Shown in pieces: positions 46,497-54,786 of a stretch of DNA of 64,000 nucleotides (the stretch's first letter is position 1; every line of letters begins with the position of its first letter). A program made the position numbers and the translations under genes. The stretch is from Desulfovibrio sp. MES5 (GTDB lineage: Bacteria; Desulfobacterota; Desulfovibrionia; Desulfovibrionales; Desulfovibrionaceae). The stretch spans positions 146,925 to 210,924 of the forward strand of contig NZ_MJUZ01000022.1 of the NCBI RefSeq assembly GCF_002237645.1, written 5' to 3'. The notes below the pieces were generated by a model. That model did not search any database. It worked only from the letters and a program-made list of their open reading frames with translations, and had not been told where the DNA came from.

Positions 46497-47186
46497 ATGG
46501 ATCAGGCCCTGAAAAACTGTGACCTTTTCGCGCATATGACCGCTGAAGAAGCCAGACTCTGTCTGGGGTGCAGCGGCGCTGTGGAGGAGAAGCACGGCAG
46601 GGGGGGAATGGTTTTTTGCGAAACCGATTCGCCCACCCGGCTGTTCGTCCTGCTGGAGGGCTCCGTCACGGTGGGACGCGACAGCGCCGACGGCAGACGC
46701 GCGGTCATGGCCCGTATTGACCGCCCTGGCGATCTGTTCGGCGAAGTGTATGTTTTTCTTGATCAGGCTACCTACGGCTGTAGCGTGCAGGCGGAAAGTC
46801 CTGTGCGGGTTCTGGCCATACCCGCAAAATTCTTTTATTCTACCTGTGAAAAGCGCTGCGCCATGCATGCGCAGATCATCCGCAACATGCTCTCGGTCTT
46901 TGCGCGCAAGGCCTTTTTTTTGACCCGCCGGGTATCGCTGCTGTCATCCGGCAGTCTGCGGCGCAAAATTGCCGCCCTTTTGCTGGAGCATCGCGCCCCG
47001 GACGGATCACTGACTCTGGGCATGAACCGCGAACAGATGGCTGATTTTCTGGGTGTGACCCGCCCGTCGCTTTCGCGGGAGCTGGCCGCCATGCGTGATG
47101 AGGGGCTGCTGAACATACACGGCAAGGCCATCACCCTGCCCCACCCCGAACGGCTAAAAGAATTTTACGATTATTTTGTTCCGTAA
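46497..47186 (+). CDS. Crp/Fnr-family transcriptional regulator, probable HcpR
   Basis: 229 residues. Cyclic-nucleotide-like sensor domain with LFVLLEGSVTVGRDSADGRRAVMARIDRPGDLFGEVYVF, long dimer helix, and helix-turn-helix LGMNREQMADFLGVTRPSLSRELAAMRDEGLL. It stands directly before a cupin gene and hcp, the arrangement of HcpR, the nitrite/NO-responsive activator of hcp in Desulfovibrio. A palindrome overlapping its stop codon is a good operator. ATG 46497 begins where Crp-type proteins usually do; ATG 46464 is possible. Confidence 0.85.
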   Translation: MDQALKNCDLFAHMTAEEARLCLGCSGAVEEKHGRGGMVFCETDSPTRLFVLLEGSVTVGRDSADGRRAVMARIDRPGDLFGEVYVFLDQATYGCSVQAESPVRVLAIPAKFFYSTCEKRCAMHAQIIRNMLSVFARKAFFLTRRVSLLSSGSLRRKIAALLLEHRAPDGSLTLGMNREQMADFLGVTRPSLSRELAAMRDEGLLNIHGKAITLPHPERLKEFYDYFVP

Positions 47187-47224
47187 CAAATGTTACGGAC
47201 GCGCAGACTCCCCCTTGCTATACA
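47181..47224 (+). promoter_or_regulatory. Crp/Fnr-type operator with promoter before the cupin gene and hcp
   Basis: CCGTAACAAATGTTACGG at 47181-47198 has eight-base arms with only the central AA unpaired. A TATACA -10 candidate lies at 47219-47224, which puts a start near 47231 and the palindrome centre at about -41.5, the class II activator position. The site covers the stop codon of the upstream regulator gene. Confidence 0.6.
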
Positions 47225-47251
47225 GGAATCGTCAAAGCCAAGGAGGGAATC

Positions 47252-47599
47252 ATGCAACGCTTCCTCAAAAATCTCGATTACGCCACGGCCCTGCCCCTTG
47301 CAGAGCAGGTGGCGTACCAGCCCGGGCAGATAGCCAGCAAGACCCTTGTTCAAAATGCCGCAGTAAGCATGACGCTTTTCGCCTTTGACCAGGGCGAGGA
47401 AATCAGCGCGCACACCTCCACAGGCGACGCATTTGTCCTGGCTCTGGACGGTCAGGGGCAGGTCAGCATCGATGGGCAGACCACCTTTCTCAAGGCAGGC
47501 GAAGCCATAGTGATGCCCGCCGGACACCCGCATGCCGTAAGCGCGCCCGAACGCTTCAAGATGCTGCTGGTGGTCGTTTTTCCCACCGAAAACCAATAA
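47252..47599 (+). CDS. Cupin-domain protein
   Basis: 115-residue single-domain cupin: ISAHTSTGDAFVLALDGQGQVSIDG is motif 1 (with His and Asp in metal-ligand positions) and LKAGEAIVMPAGHPHAVSA is motif 2. Strong ribosome-binding site AAGGAGGG. Lies between the Crp/Fnr gene and hcp and probably shares their regulation. The substrate or ligand is unknown. Confidence 0.88.
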   Translation: MQRFLKNLDYATALPLAEQVAYQPGQIASKTLVQNAAVSMTLFAFDQGEEISAHTSTGDAFVLALDGQGQVSIDGQTTFLKAGEAIVMPAGHPHAVSAPERFKMLLVVVFPTENQ

Positions 47600-47676
47600 A
47601 ACTTTTATAGCGCCGCCCGCCATGCGCGGGTTCACCCAAGCCTCCGCCGCAACGGAGCCGCAAGAAGGATACTACC

Positions 47677-49314
47677 ATGAGTAATGCCATGTTCTGCTAT
47701 CAGTGTCAGGAAACCGTAGGTAACAAAGGTTGCACCCAGGTTGGCGTATGCGGCAAAAAGCCCGAAACAGCCGCGCTTCAGGACGTGCTGATCTATGTGT
47801 CCAAGGGTCTTGGCCAGATCACCACCCGCCTGCGCGCCGAAGGCAAGACCATAGATCACAAGATCGACCAGCTGGTTGTGGGCAACCTTTTTGCCACCAT
47901 CACCAACGCCAACTTTGACGACGACATTCTGGCCGAGCGCATCCGCATGACCTGTAAGGCCAAGAAGGAACTGGCCGCCACCCTTGGCGACAAGTCCGGC
48001 CTCAGCGATGCCGCCCTGTGGGATGCCGCCGACAAGTCCGCCATGCTCGCCAAGGCGGGAACCGTGGGCGTCATGGCCACCACTGACGACGATATGCGCT
48101 CCCTGCGCTGGCTCATCACCTTCGGCCTCAAGGGCATGGCCGCCTACGCCAAGCACGCCGACGTGCTGGGCAAGCATGAAAACAGCCTTGACTCCTTCAT
48201 ACAGGAAACTCTTGCCAAAACCCTGGACGACAGCCTGAGCGTGGGCGACCTCGTGGGCCTTACCCTTGAAACCGGCAAGTTCGGCGTTTCGGCCATGGCC
48301 CTGCTTGACGCCGCCAACACCGGCGCGTACGGCCACCCCGAAATCACCAAGGTCAACATCGGCGTGGGTTCCAACCCCGGCATCCTCATTTCCGGCCACG
48401 ACCTGCGCGACCTCGAAATGCTGCTCCAGCAGACCGAAGGCAAGGGCGTTGACGTGTACACGCACTCTGAAATGCTGCCCGCCCACTACTACCCCGCGTT
48501 CAAGAAGTACGCCCATTTCAAGGGCAACTACGGCAATGCGTGGTGGAAGCAGAAGGAAGAGTTTGACAGCTTCAACGGCCCCATCCTGCTGACCACCAAC
48601 TGCCTTGTGCCCCCCAAGGAAAGCTACAAGGACCGCGTGTACACCACGGGCATCGTGGGCTTCTCGGGCTGCAAGCACATTCCCGGTGAAATCGGCGAAC
48701 ACAAGGACTTCAGCGCCATCATCGCCCACGCCAAGACCTGCCCCGCGCCCACGGAAATCGAAACCGGCGAAATCATCGGCGGCTTCGCCCACAACCAGGT
48801 GATGGCCCTGGCCGACAAGGTCATTGACGCCGTGAAGTCCGGCGCCATCAAGAAGTTCGTGGTCATGGCCGGCTGCGACGGCCGCGCCAAATCCCGCGAC
48901 TACTACACGGAATTTGCCGCTGGCCTGCCCAAGGATACCGTCATCCTTACCGCTGGTTGCGCCAAGTACCGCTACAACAAGCTCGCCCTGGGCGACATCG
49001 GCGGCATCCCCCGCGTGCTGGACGCCGGGCAGTGCAACGACTCCTACTCCCTGGCCGTCATCGCCCTCAAGCTCAAGGAAGTTTTCGGCCTTGAGGACGT
49101 GAACGACCTGCCCATCGTCTACAACATCGCCTGGTACGAACAGAAGGCCGTCATCGTGCTGCTGGCCCTGCTCAGCCTTGGCGTCAAGAATATCCACCTT
49201 GGACCCACCCTGCCCGCCTTCCTTTCCCCCAATGTGGTCAAGGTGCTGGTTGAACAGTTCAATATCGGCGGCGTGAGCACCGCGCAGGACGACCTCAAGG
49301 CCTTCCTCGGCTAG
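47677..49314 (+). CDS. hcp: Hybrid cluster protein (hydroxylamine reductase / NO-detoxifying)
   Basis: Carries a [4Fe-4S] and a hybrid 4Fe-2O-2S cluster and acts in nitrosative-stress defence. 545 residues. N-terminal cluster Cys7, 10, 19, 25 ([21 protein letters not shown]2CX8CX5C, the class I pattern of Desulfovibrio). Further ligands are in [39 protein letters not shown] and [14 protein letters not shown], and the Glu/Cys of [10 protein letters not shown]. Ribosome-binding site AAGAAGGA. Terminated by the hairpin at 49344. Confidence 0.98.
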   Translation: MSNAMFCYQCQETVGNKGCTQVGVCGKKPETAALQDVLIYVSKGLGQITTRLRAEGKTIDHKIDQLVVGNLFATITNANFDDDILAERIRMTCKAKKELAATLGDKSGLSDAALWDAADKSAMLAKAGTVGVMATTDDDMRSLRWLITFGLKGMAAYAKHADVLGKHENSLDSFIQETLAKTLDDSLSVGDLVGLTLETGKFGVSAMALLDAANTGAYGHPEITKVNIGVGSNPGILISGHDLRDLEMLLQQTEGKGVDVYTHSEMLPAHYYPAFKKYAHFKGNYGNAWWKQKEEFDSFNGPILLTTNCLVPPKESYKDRVYTTGIVGFSGCKHIPGEIGEHKDFSAIIAHAKTCPAPTEIETGEIIGGFAHNQVMALADKVIDAVKSGAIKKFVVMAGCDGRAKSRDYYTEFAAGLPKDTVILTAGCAKYRYNKLALGDIGGIPRVLDAGQCNDSYSLAVIALKLKEVFGLEDVNDLPIVYNIAWYEQKAVIVLLALLSLGVKNIHLGPTLPAFLSPNVVKVLVEQFNIGGVSTAQDDLKAFLG

Positions 49315-49343
49315 TTCCCACGGGCATTACCCGTACACGCAGA

Positions 49344-49371
49344 AAGGCGCGCCCCGTAAGGGGCGCGCCTT
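49344..49371 (+). terminator. Hairpin terminator after hcp
   Basis: AAGGCGCGCCCC at 49344-49355, loop GTAA, GGGGCGCGCCTT at 49360-49371; 12 perfect pairs, followed by TGTCATTTCT. Confidence 0.8.
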
Positions 49372-49404
49372 GTCATTTCTGTCAGCCAGAACAAATACTC
49401 TTTA

Positions 49405-49563
49405 TGATGCTGTGCCGCCTGGAAGGCGCTGCCCCCAACATCTTTTCTTCCTATCAGAAAACTCTTTGCTATACGCTGCAATAGACAAAAGTTTTAGGGG
49501 GAGGGGGTGTGGGGGAGGAGACCCTTTTACAAAAGGGTCCCTCCCCCACAAAGCATTTCACCG
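49405..49563 (-). repeat. Palindromic intergenic repeat, copy E
   Basis: Reverse orientation: tail with CCTGGAAGGCGCTGCCCC near 49420, CAGAAAACTCTTTG near 49456, AAAAGTTTTAGGGGG, stem GTGGGGGAGGAGACCCTTTT/AAAAGGGTCCCTCCCCCAC near 49510-49550. One of the most complete copies. It lies between hcp and the 3' end of mltA. Confidence 0.85.
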
Positions 49564-49596
49564 CGAAACGTCTTGTGCGGTGATCGTAGCGCGCGC

Positions 49597-50769
49597 CTAT
49601 TTTGCCAGCAGCACCCAGGCCGGGCCCTTGGCGTCCAGGTGGCTGGCCACAAAGTTGCCGCGCTCTTCGCCGCCGCAGAACACGTCGATACGGTTCTTTT
49701 TGATGGCTCCGCCCACGTCCTGGGCAAAGCCTATGCCGCGCAGAGGAAATTTGCCGCGCTGCTGGTCAGGTATGTTCACCCCATAGGCCACGATCGAACC
49801 AAGGGGTATGAAGGTGCGGTCCGTGGCCAGTGAAAGCCAGTCGTCCACCACCTGACCCATGGCCCCTGTGGGGCCGCGTCCGCTGTATTTGAAAAAGACG
49901 TAGCTGGGGTTATCGTTGAGTATTTCGCGCACGCGGTGGGGGTTGTCCTTGAACCACTGGCGCTGCTCAAAAATATCGCCCTGTTTGAGCAGACCTTTTT
50001 CACGCATGATGCGGCCCGAGCTTTTGTACTTGTGCCCGTTCTGCCCCGCGTAATTGACAAAGGCCTGGGTGCCGTCGTCGAAAACTAGTCGGCCTGACCC
50101 CTGTATTTCCAGAAAGAACACGTCCACAGGGTCGGCGGCCCAGGCCAGCTCAAGCCCCTTGCCTGCCAGCACCTGCTTTTCCTCAATGGTACGGCGATCA
50201 TGATAGCGGCCGCGCTTGGCCACCACGGACTTGAGATCCGGCGGCAAACCGTAAATGGCCTGGGTATAGCCGGGCTTGCGCGTACGGCTGGCGCGCACCA
50301 TAGGCTCATAGTAGCCCGAATACTTTATGCCGTCAGGCACCTCCACCCAGGAGAAATTGGCGAGAAAAAGCCCCGGTTCCTTGTCCAGACGGGGCAAAAG
50401 CTCCTGAAGGCGGGTGAGCGTACGCGAAAGCTCGCCCCAGGTCACGGTAAGGCCGGGCCTTTGCACGGCAACGGCGCCTTGGGGCTTGCTGTTGACATAG
50501 AGCAAAGACTTGCGCACGGTAGGAGCCATGTCCTTCCAACTGGTCAGATCCTGGTTGCCGGGCCGCAGGCAGCTCACAAAAAATTCGGGGCTTTCAAAGC
50601 CCACTGGCGGCCCCACGTATTCTGGAGCGGGAGGGGCAACTGTTTTGGCACAGGCCCCCAGCACCAGACACATGAGCAGCAATGCCGCAAACCCGCACCT
50701 GCGGACGCCCGGCTCCTGGATCGGCTCCGGTGCGCACGGCGCATATACATAAGGAGATTTCTCGTGCAT
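49597..50769 (-). CDS. mltA: Membrane-bound lytic murein transglycosylase A
   Basis: Cleaves peptidoglycan glycans to 1,6-anhydromuramyl products at the outer membrane. 390 residues: an unusually long N-region then the lipoprotein signal FAALLLMCLVLGAC (Cys near 40); MltA barrel with GYYEPMVRASRTRKPGYTQAIY and WAADPVDVFFLEIQGSGRLVF; C-terminal 3D domain with PLGSIVAYGVN and GFAQDVGGAIKKNRIDVFCG, the Asp cluster for catalysis. ATG 50769 overlaps the divergent thioesterase start by six bases. Confidence 0.95.
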   Translation of the reverse strand: MHEKSPYVYAPCAPEPIQEPGVRRCGFAALLLMCLVLGACAKTVAPPAPEYVGPPVGFESPEFFVSCLRPGNQDLTSWKDMAPTVRKSLLYVNSKPQGAVAVQRPGLTVTWGELSRTLTRLQELLPRLDKEPGLFLANFSWVEVPDGIKYSGYYEPMVRASRTRKPGYTQAIYGLPPDLKSVVAKRGRYHDRRTIEEKQVLAGKGLELAWAADPVDVFFLEIQGSGRLVFDDGTQAFVNYAGQNGHKYKSSGRIMREKGLLKQGDIFEQRQWFKDNPHRVREILNDNPSYVFFKYSGRGPTGAMGQVVDDWLSLATDRTFIPLGSIVAYGVNIPDQQRGKFPLRGIGFAQDVGGAIKKNRIDVFCGGEERGNFVASHLDAKGPAWVLLAK

Positions 50770-51195
50770 GACGCTTTTCCTACCCCTGATATCTGGATGC
50801 CCCACCGCGTCTCTTATGGAGAAACGGACACGATGGGCGTTCTTTATTATGCTGAATATCTGCATCTTTTCGAGCGCGCCCGTGGCGAATACATTCGCCG
50901 TTGCGGCATGAGCTACGCTGAAGTTGAAAAAAGGGGCCTTATTTTGCCCGTTCGTGAAGCGCAGTGCCGCTACCGTTCACCGGCCCATTATGACGATCTT
51001 CTTCTGGTGCGCGCAGGCATCAGCGAGTGGACCCGGGCCTCCATGCGCTTTGTATATGAGATATGGAACGAGGACAAGACGCGCCTGCTGGCCACAGGAA
51101 TGACCCAGCATGCGCTGGTAAACAAGGAAGGCCGCCCTATTCCGGTGCCGGACTGGTTCAGAAACCTGAGCTTTTCAGACAGCCAGGACAAATAA
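50764..51195 (+). CDS. Acyl-CoA thioesterase, YbgC/4-hydroxybenzoyl-CoA type
   Basis: 143-residue hot-dog-fold protein: HRVSYGETDTMGVLYYAEYLHLFERARGEYIRRCG contains the catalytic Asp (D-T-M-G-V-L-Y-Y) of the family; LPVREAQCRYRSPAHYDDLLLV follows. GTG 50764 has AAGGAG 7 bases upstream. Often part of tol-pal operons, but here it stands alone and divergent from mltA. Confidence 0.93.
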   Translation: MHDAFPTPDIWMPHRVSYGETDTMGVLYYAEYLHLFERARGEYIRRCGMSYAEVEKRGLILPVREAQCRYRSPAHYDDLLLVRAGISEWTRASMRFVYEIWNEDKTRLLATGMTQHALVNKEGRPIPVPDWFRNLSFSDSQDK

Positions 51196-51232
51196 CTATT
51201 AAAAATATATCTTCGCCGAGACTGACGCAACG

Positions 51233-51425
51233 TGGAATGCTTTGTGGGGGAAGGGTTGGAAAGCTTTGTGGGGAAGGGACCCTTTTGCAAAAGGGTCCCT
51301 CCCCCACGCCCCCTCCCCCTACAACTCTTATTGCCTGGTAAGCATAGTGCAAAGAGAGTTGTAGTCTGGGGCGAGGGTTCCAGAGCCAGCGCCTTCCAGG
51401 CGTCACACCATCTCAAAGGTTGCCC
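51233..51425 (+). repeat. Palindromic intergenic repeat, copy F
   Basis: Stem GTGGGGAAGGGACCCTTTT/AAAAGGGTCCCTCCCCCAC near 51270-51307, with a partial second GTGGGGGAAGG start at 51244. Then CCCCCTACAACTCTTATTG and a long tail (CAGCGCCTTCCAGGCGTCACACCATCTCAAAGG) like copy A. Confidence 0.85.
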
Positions 51426-51906
51426 GCTCCGTCGGCGGCCGCGAGTCGCAAGCACATGCCTTGTCGTTGCCGCAGAGCCTTGCGCAAAGGCGATGCGGCT
51501 CGGCAAGCCCACAACCACTTTTTCGCTTATGAGCGGCCACCGCTTCTTGCTCCAGCCCCAGTCCTACGGCCTTTCCAGCCATCCCTCGCGCGGCAACGCC
51601 ACAACCGCATGGTGTGGACATCAGCCCGGCACGCATGCGCAACAATCAAAACCATCCGCTATGCAGGCGGTTTTGGGTTACCAATAATGACAGCCCCGGA
51701 GAAAACTCCGGGGCTGTACTATCTCGCTGTTTGACGCTGCACAACCAGGCCAGGCAGCGAGCGGAGGGGGCTATGACAATGGGGGGGCCGGACTCTACCA
51801 AGGGAGCAAAACCAGACGCCGAAAGCATACCTCGTATTCGGCCGGGATGGAGGCCATAACGGGCGTTCCTGCGTCAGGCATCATCGGCAAATTCCTTACA
51901 GGCTTT
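51426..51906. other. Non-coding stretch with one strong hairpin
   Basis: No gene recognised. ACAGCCCCGGAG, loop AAAA, CTCCGGGGCTGT at 51690-51717 is a perfect 12-bp hairpin. It could end an unannotated transcript starting in this gap; no U-tract follows. Confidence 0.5.
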
Positions 51907-52143
51907 TTACGTATCTTTTCGATTACCGGGATTGATACGGGTGGCTTCCAACCGCTGGGCTTCCGCAGTCGATTCCGCGCCTTTTGACGGGCAGCAGGCC
52001 ATATCCTTGGGTTTGCCGGGGCTGCCGCAGCCGTCGCAACCGCAGCCGCACTGGCCTTTATTTACCGCCCGAACCATGCGGCGAATAATAAAAAATGCCG
52101 CACCCGCAATGCAAAGCGCCACGACAATCAATTGTGCGTCCAT
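51907..52143 (-). CDS. FeoB-associated Cys-rich membrane protein
   Basis: 78 residues: one N-terminal membrane segment (LIVVALCIAGAAFFIIRRMV) and a cytoplasmic CGCGCDGCGSPGKPKDMACC cluster, the pattern of small proteins found with FeoB ferrous-iron transporters. No feoB is in this window, but fur lies 670 bases away. ATG 52143 has GAGGTG 7 bases upstream; GTG 52152 would add three residues. Confidence 0.85.
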   Translation of the reverse strand: MDAQLIVVALCIAGAAFFIIRRMVRAVNKGQCGCGCDGCGSPGKPKDMACCPSKGAESTAEAQRLEATRINPGNRKDT

Positions 52144-52809
52144 GTGAATCACCTCATGACTGAATACTGCGCCTGACGAAAATGAATGTCAAGTTCGCTA
52201 GGGGCATATACAGCTACATTTTCATACGCAAGCAGTATTATATACACTTTGGGTAACTGCCCTCCTTTTCTCTGACAAAAAAAGCAGGAGAAAGGCGAAG
52301 CAGAAAAAAGGCGAAACAGACCTGATTATTTTTGAGAGGCTTCATGCTTTAACTGCTCATTCTGCCACAAACTGCGATTGTCGGCAGAATACATGCCACA
52401 TTGCGGCACGCTGCGCTCTCGTGCAGCGCTGGAGCATACACCCTTTTCAAAGGCCCAGGCTCTGATGGCCCGCAAAACAACAAAGCGCAGAGCACTTTGA
52501 GGGGAGCTCCACGCAACGTTTGCATCACGCCAGTTATGCACGTGCAAATGAATAGAGCAGCGTTATTTTCGCGGCAGCCCGTGGCAAGCCTGCGAGCCGG
52601 ACGCGCGGCGAAGCGGCTGCATGTAAGGCTGTGCCGTGCGCTGTTGACTTTTTGTGCAGTTCTAACGTTACACAGGTTGACTTCTTGCGCCGTCCCGTGG
52701 TCACAACGCCCGAAGCATTTTCAGCTCTGGCCGCCGGGCACAAGAAATACGGGGCGCTCCCCGGGGCTGCCCCCGCAGACACCCGCGAGTCTTTCAGATC
52801 AAAGACATC
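52144..52809. other. Non-coding gap between the FeoB-associated gene and fur
   Basis: About 670 bases. Contains a family 2 hairpin repeat at 52357-52436; its stem GCTGCGCTCTCGTGCAGC is at about 52410. No open frame has recognisable similarity. The AT-rich part near 52180-52330 could hold the minus-strand promoter for the FeoB-associated gene. Confidence 0.5.
52357..52436 (+). repeat. Degenerate hairpin repeat, family 2, copy 2
   Basis: CATTCTGCCACAAACTGCG, ATACATGCCACATTGCGG and a GCGCTC/GTGCAGCGC hairpin match 14085-14160 and 54573-54634 in order. Confidence 0.5.
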
Positions 52810-53274
52810 CTAGCTGTCCTTTTCGGCAGCCTCGGCGCGGCAGGTTTCGCACAATCCATAAAGATTATGCACATGCCCCCGCAGCTTGAATCCATATTTT
52901 TCAGCCAGTTCGCGCTGTAATTTTTCAATGCGTGGGTCGCATATCTCCACAATTTTTCCGCACTGCAGGCACACAAGGTGGTCGTGGTGGCTGTCGGGCT
53001 TGGCCACTTCGTAACGGGTGATACCGTCGCTGAAGTGAATTTCCATAGCCATTCCGGCATCACAGAGCAGCTTCAGGGTCCGGTATACTGTGGTTTGCCC
53101 GATACCAGAATCACGTTGCAGGATATGCTGGTAAAACTCTTCAAGCGAATGGTGGCCCGGCAGTTCAAAAAAAGCTTCGGCGATAATGCGCCGTTGCGAG
53201 GTGGTGTTCAGGCCCTTGCGGTTCATGAACTCCAGAAAGTCCGCCAGGCAGGCGTCACGCTGTTTTGCTGTCAT
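52810..53274 (-). CDS. fur: Fur-family ferric uptake regulator
   Basis: 154 residues. Winged helix with LNTTSQRRIIAEAFFELPGHHSLEEFYQHI and GIGQTTVYRTLKLLCDAGM; dimerisation domain with RYEVAKPDSHHDHLVCLQCGKIVEI and the zinc pairs CLQC and CETC. In the first metal-site strand the residue is Glu (RYEVA), as in Fur, rather than the Asp typical of PerR. It is divergent from a peroxiredoxin gene and near a FeoB-associated gene; both iron and peroxide roles are possible. ATG 53274. Confidence 0.88.
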   Translation of the reverse strand: MTAKQRDACLADFLEFMNRKGLNTTSQRRIIAEAFFELPGHHSLEEFYQHILQRDSGIGQTTVYRTLKLLCDAGMAMEIHFSDGITRYEVAKPDSHHDHLVCLQCGKIVEICDPRIEKLQRELAEKYGFKLRGHVHNLYGLCETCRAEAAEKDS

Positions 53275-53326
53275 AATTGCCTACCCCCAGATCCATGCTA
53301 AAATATTTTTTCGGTTCGCGCCACGT

Positions 53327-53343
53327 AAAACAGGTACTGTTTT
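53327..53343. promoter_or_regulatory. Dyad upstream of fur
   Basis: AAAACAG-GTA-CTGTTTT, perfect seven-base arms, about 53 bases before the fur start; it could be an autoregulatory or other operator. Confidence 0.4.
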
Positions 53344-53587
53344 TTGACGGACCCGCTTTTGACCTCAGACTAGAGCCTTATTTGTGACGCACTTTCAGGC
53401 AAAAAGCAATGGATTACAGATGTCTGTTCAGGCTGGACATCCCGTAATACCTACAAAGCGCGGCCTTTTTGCCCCCGCACCCGAGAAGGCTTACACAAAT
53501 GGGAAGGTAATTTTCCACGTTCCAGAACGGGCTGTTCTCTGCTACACGTAATTCAGATCCAGCCTTCCAAGAATTTTTCTCATTTGC

Positions 53588-53616
53588 TTGACAGGCATAA
53601 TAAGATTGAATACTGT
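53588..53616 (+). promoter_or_regulatory. Promoter candidate for the peroxiredoxin gene
   Basis: TTGACA at 53588-53593, 17-base AT-rich spacer, TACTGT at 53611-53616; 66 bases before ATG 53683. The spacer has an ATAAT...ATT pattern that could be a degenerate PerR/Fur-type site. Confidence 0.5.
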
Positions 53617-53682
53617 TTTCAAAAAGAGAAACCCCACTTGCTGCCGGACGACGCAGCCGTCCGCCAAAATAAGGAAACCATC

Positions 53683-54249
53683 ATGTCAAATCTGATCAAC
53701 AAAAAAGTGGAACCCTTCTCAGTTCAGGCATACCAGGCTGGCGAACTGAAAACCGTCTGCGACCTTGACCTGCTGGGCCACTGGTCTGTCTTCTTTTTCT
53801 ACCCGGCGGACTTTACGTTCGTGTGCCCCACAGAACTTGAAGACCTGGCAGAAATGTACGACGACTTCAAGAAGCTCCATTGCGAAATTTATTCTGTTTC
53901 CTGCGACAGCGCCTTTGTGCACAAGGCCTGGGCAGACGCTTCGCCCAACATCGCCAAAGTCAAATACCCCATGCTTGCAGACTGCGCAGGCACACTGGCG
54001 CGTTCTTTCAACGTGCTCATTGAAGAAGCCGGTCAGGCGCTGCGGGGCAGCTTTATTGTGAACCCCGAGGGCATTATCAAGGCGTATGAAGTGCATGACC
54101 TGGGCATCGGACGCAATGCCGAGGAACTGCTGCGCAAGCTTGAGGCCGCCCAGTTTGTGGCCGAACACGGCGACCAGGTGTGCCCTGCCCGCTGGAAGCC
54201 CGGCAAAGCCACCCTGAAGCCCGGCCTTGATCTGGTGGGCAAGCTCTAG
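53683..54249 (+). CDS. Peroxiredoxin (AhpC/Prx1 type)
   Basis: 188-residue typical 2-Cys peroxiredoxin reducing hydrogen and organic peroxides. FYPADFTFVCPTELEDLAE gives peroxidatic Cys48, and GDQVCPARWKPG gives resolving Cys near 167. Ribosome-binding site AAGGAA before ATG 53683; the frame is open upstream but without similarity. The stop TAG is the first three bases of a foldback element. It is divergent from fur, suggesting joint peroxide/iron control. Confidence 0.94.
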   Translation: MSNLINKKVEPFSVQAYQAGELKTVCDLDLLGHWSVFFFYPADFTFVCPTELEDLAEMYDDFKKLHCEIYSVSCDSAFVHKAWADASPNIAKVKYPMLADCAGTLARSFNVLIEEAGQALRGSFIVNPEGIIKAYEVHDLGIGRNAEELLRKLEAAQFVAEHGDQVCPARWKPGKATLKPGLDLVGKL

Positions 54250-54302
54250 GGAAACGAAATAACTGCGCGTTTCCAGAAGGCTCTTTAATCAGTGCTTCCC
54301 TA
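54247..54302. repeat. Foldback element, short form, overlapping the peroxiredoxin stop codon
   Basis: Reverse complement of the first ~47 bases of the element at 4827, from CTTCCCTA at 54295-54302 back to GAAATAAC near 54256, closed by TAGGGAA at 54247-54253. The ends are a perfect seven-base inverted repeat. It looks like an internally deleted copy. The peroxiredoxin stop codon TAG is part of the terminal repeat. Confidence 0.7.
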
Positions 54303-54365
54303 GCCCTCTTTGTTTTCTCAGCCCCATAACCTCCGTTCCTCCTCCTCGTGCTTGAGCTTCTAACC

Positions 54366-54399
54366 GAAACCACCCGCAAATTGCGGGTGGTTTCTTTTT
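54366..54399 (+). terminator. Intrinsic terminator downstream of the peroxiredoxin gene
   Basis: GAAACCACCCGCAA at 54366-54379 pairs with TTGCGGGTGGTTTC at 54381-54394, followed by TTTTT. Textbook form. Confidence 0.9.
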
Positions 54400-54572
54400 G
54401 CTGACAAGCACGGATGCGGGGGGAAACAGCGTACGACTATCGACTGTGTTGGCCGACGGTCTTGGCCGACGGCCCGATAACTAGACCCCAGGGACGACTG
54501 GCCGCCCCGAGCGATGGCGTAACGTCTGAAAGCCTCTGTATCCGAATCAGATTAGCACAGAAATGCGTCACA

Positions 54573-54634
54573 TTTCAATGTTGTCATCTACACCACGTTG
54601 CGGTGCGCTGCACTTTCGCGCAGCGTCAGAGCAT
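54573..54634 (+). repeat. Degenerate hairpin repeat, family 2, copy 3
   Basis: TTTCAATGTTGTCATC, CACGTTGCGGTGCGCTGC and a CTTTCGCGCAGCG hairpin match the other two copies; the middle segment is missing. Confidence 0.5.
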
Positions 54635-54647
54635 GTAACCCCTCGTT

Positions 54648-54756
54648 CCAGATCAGAAAACTCTTTGTACTATGCTACAATAAAAATTTTAGGGGCTGGG
54701 GGCGTGGGGGAGGGACCCTTTTACAAAAGGGTCCCTCCCCACAAAACATTTCACCC
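54648..54756 (-). repeat. Palindromic intergenic repeat, copy G
   Basis: Reverse orientation: CAGAAAACTCTTTGTACTATGC, AAAATTTTAGGGGC, then stem GGGGGAGGGACCCTTTT/AAAAGGGTCCCTCCCC near 54704-54744. Lies just before the 3' end of uvrA. Confidence 0.85.
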
Positions 54757-54786
54757 TCACCCACAAAACCCTCCAACGTGACGGGC

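Noticed and set aside
47632..49197. A 521-codon minus-strand frame opposite hcp
   Set aside because: Antisense of hcp; Gly/Val/His-rich composition typical of a shadow.
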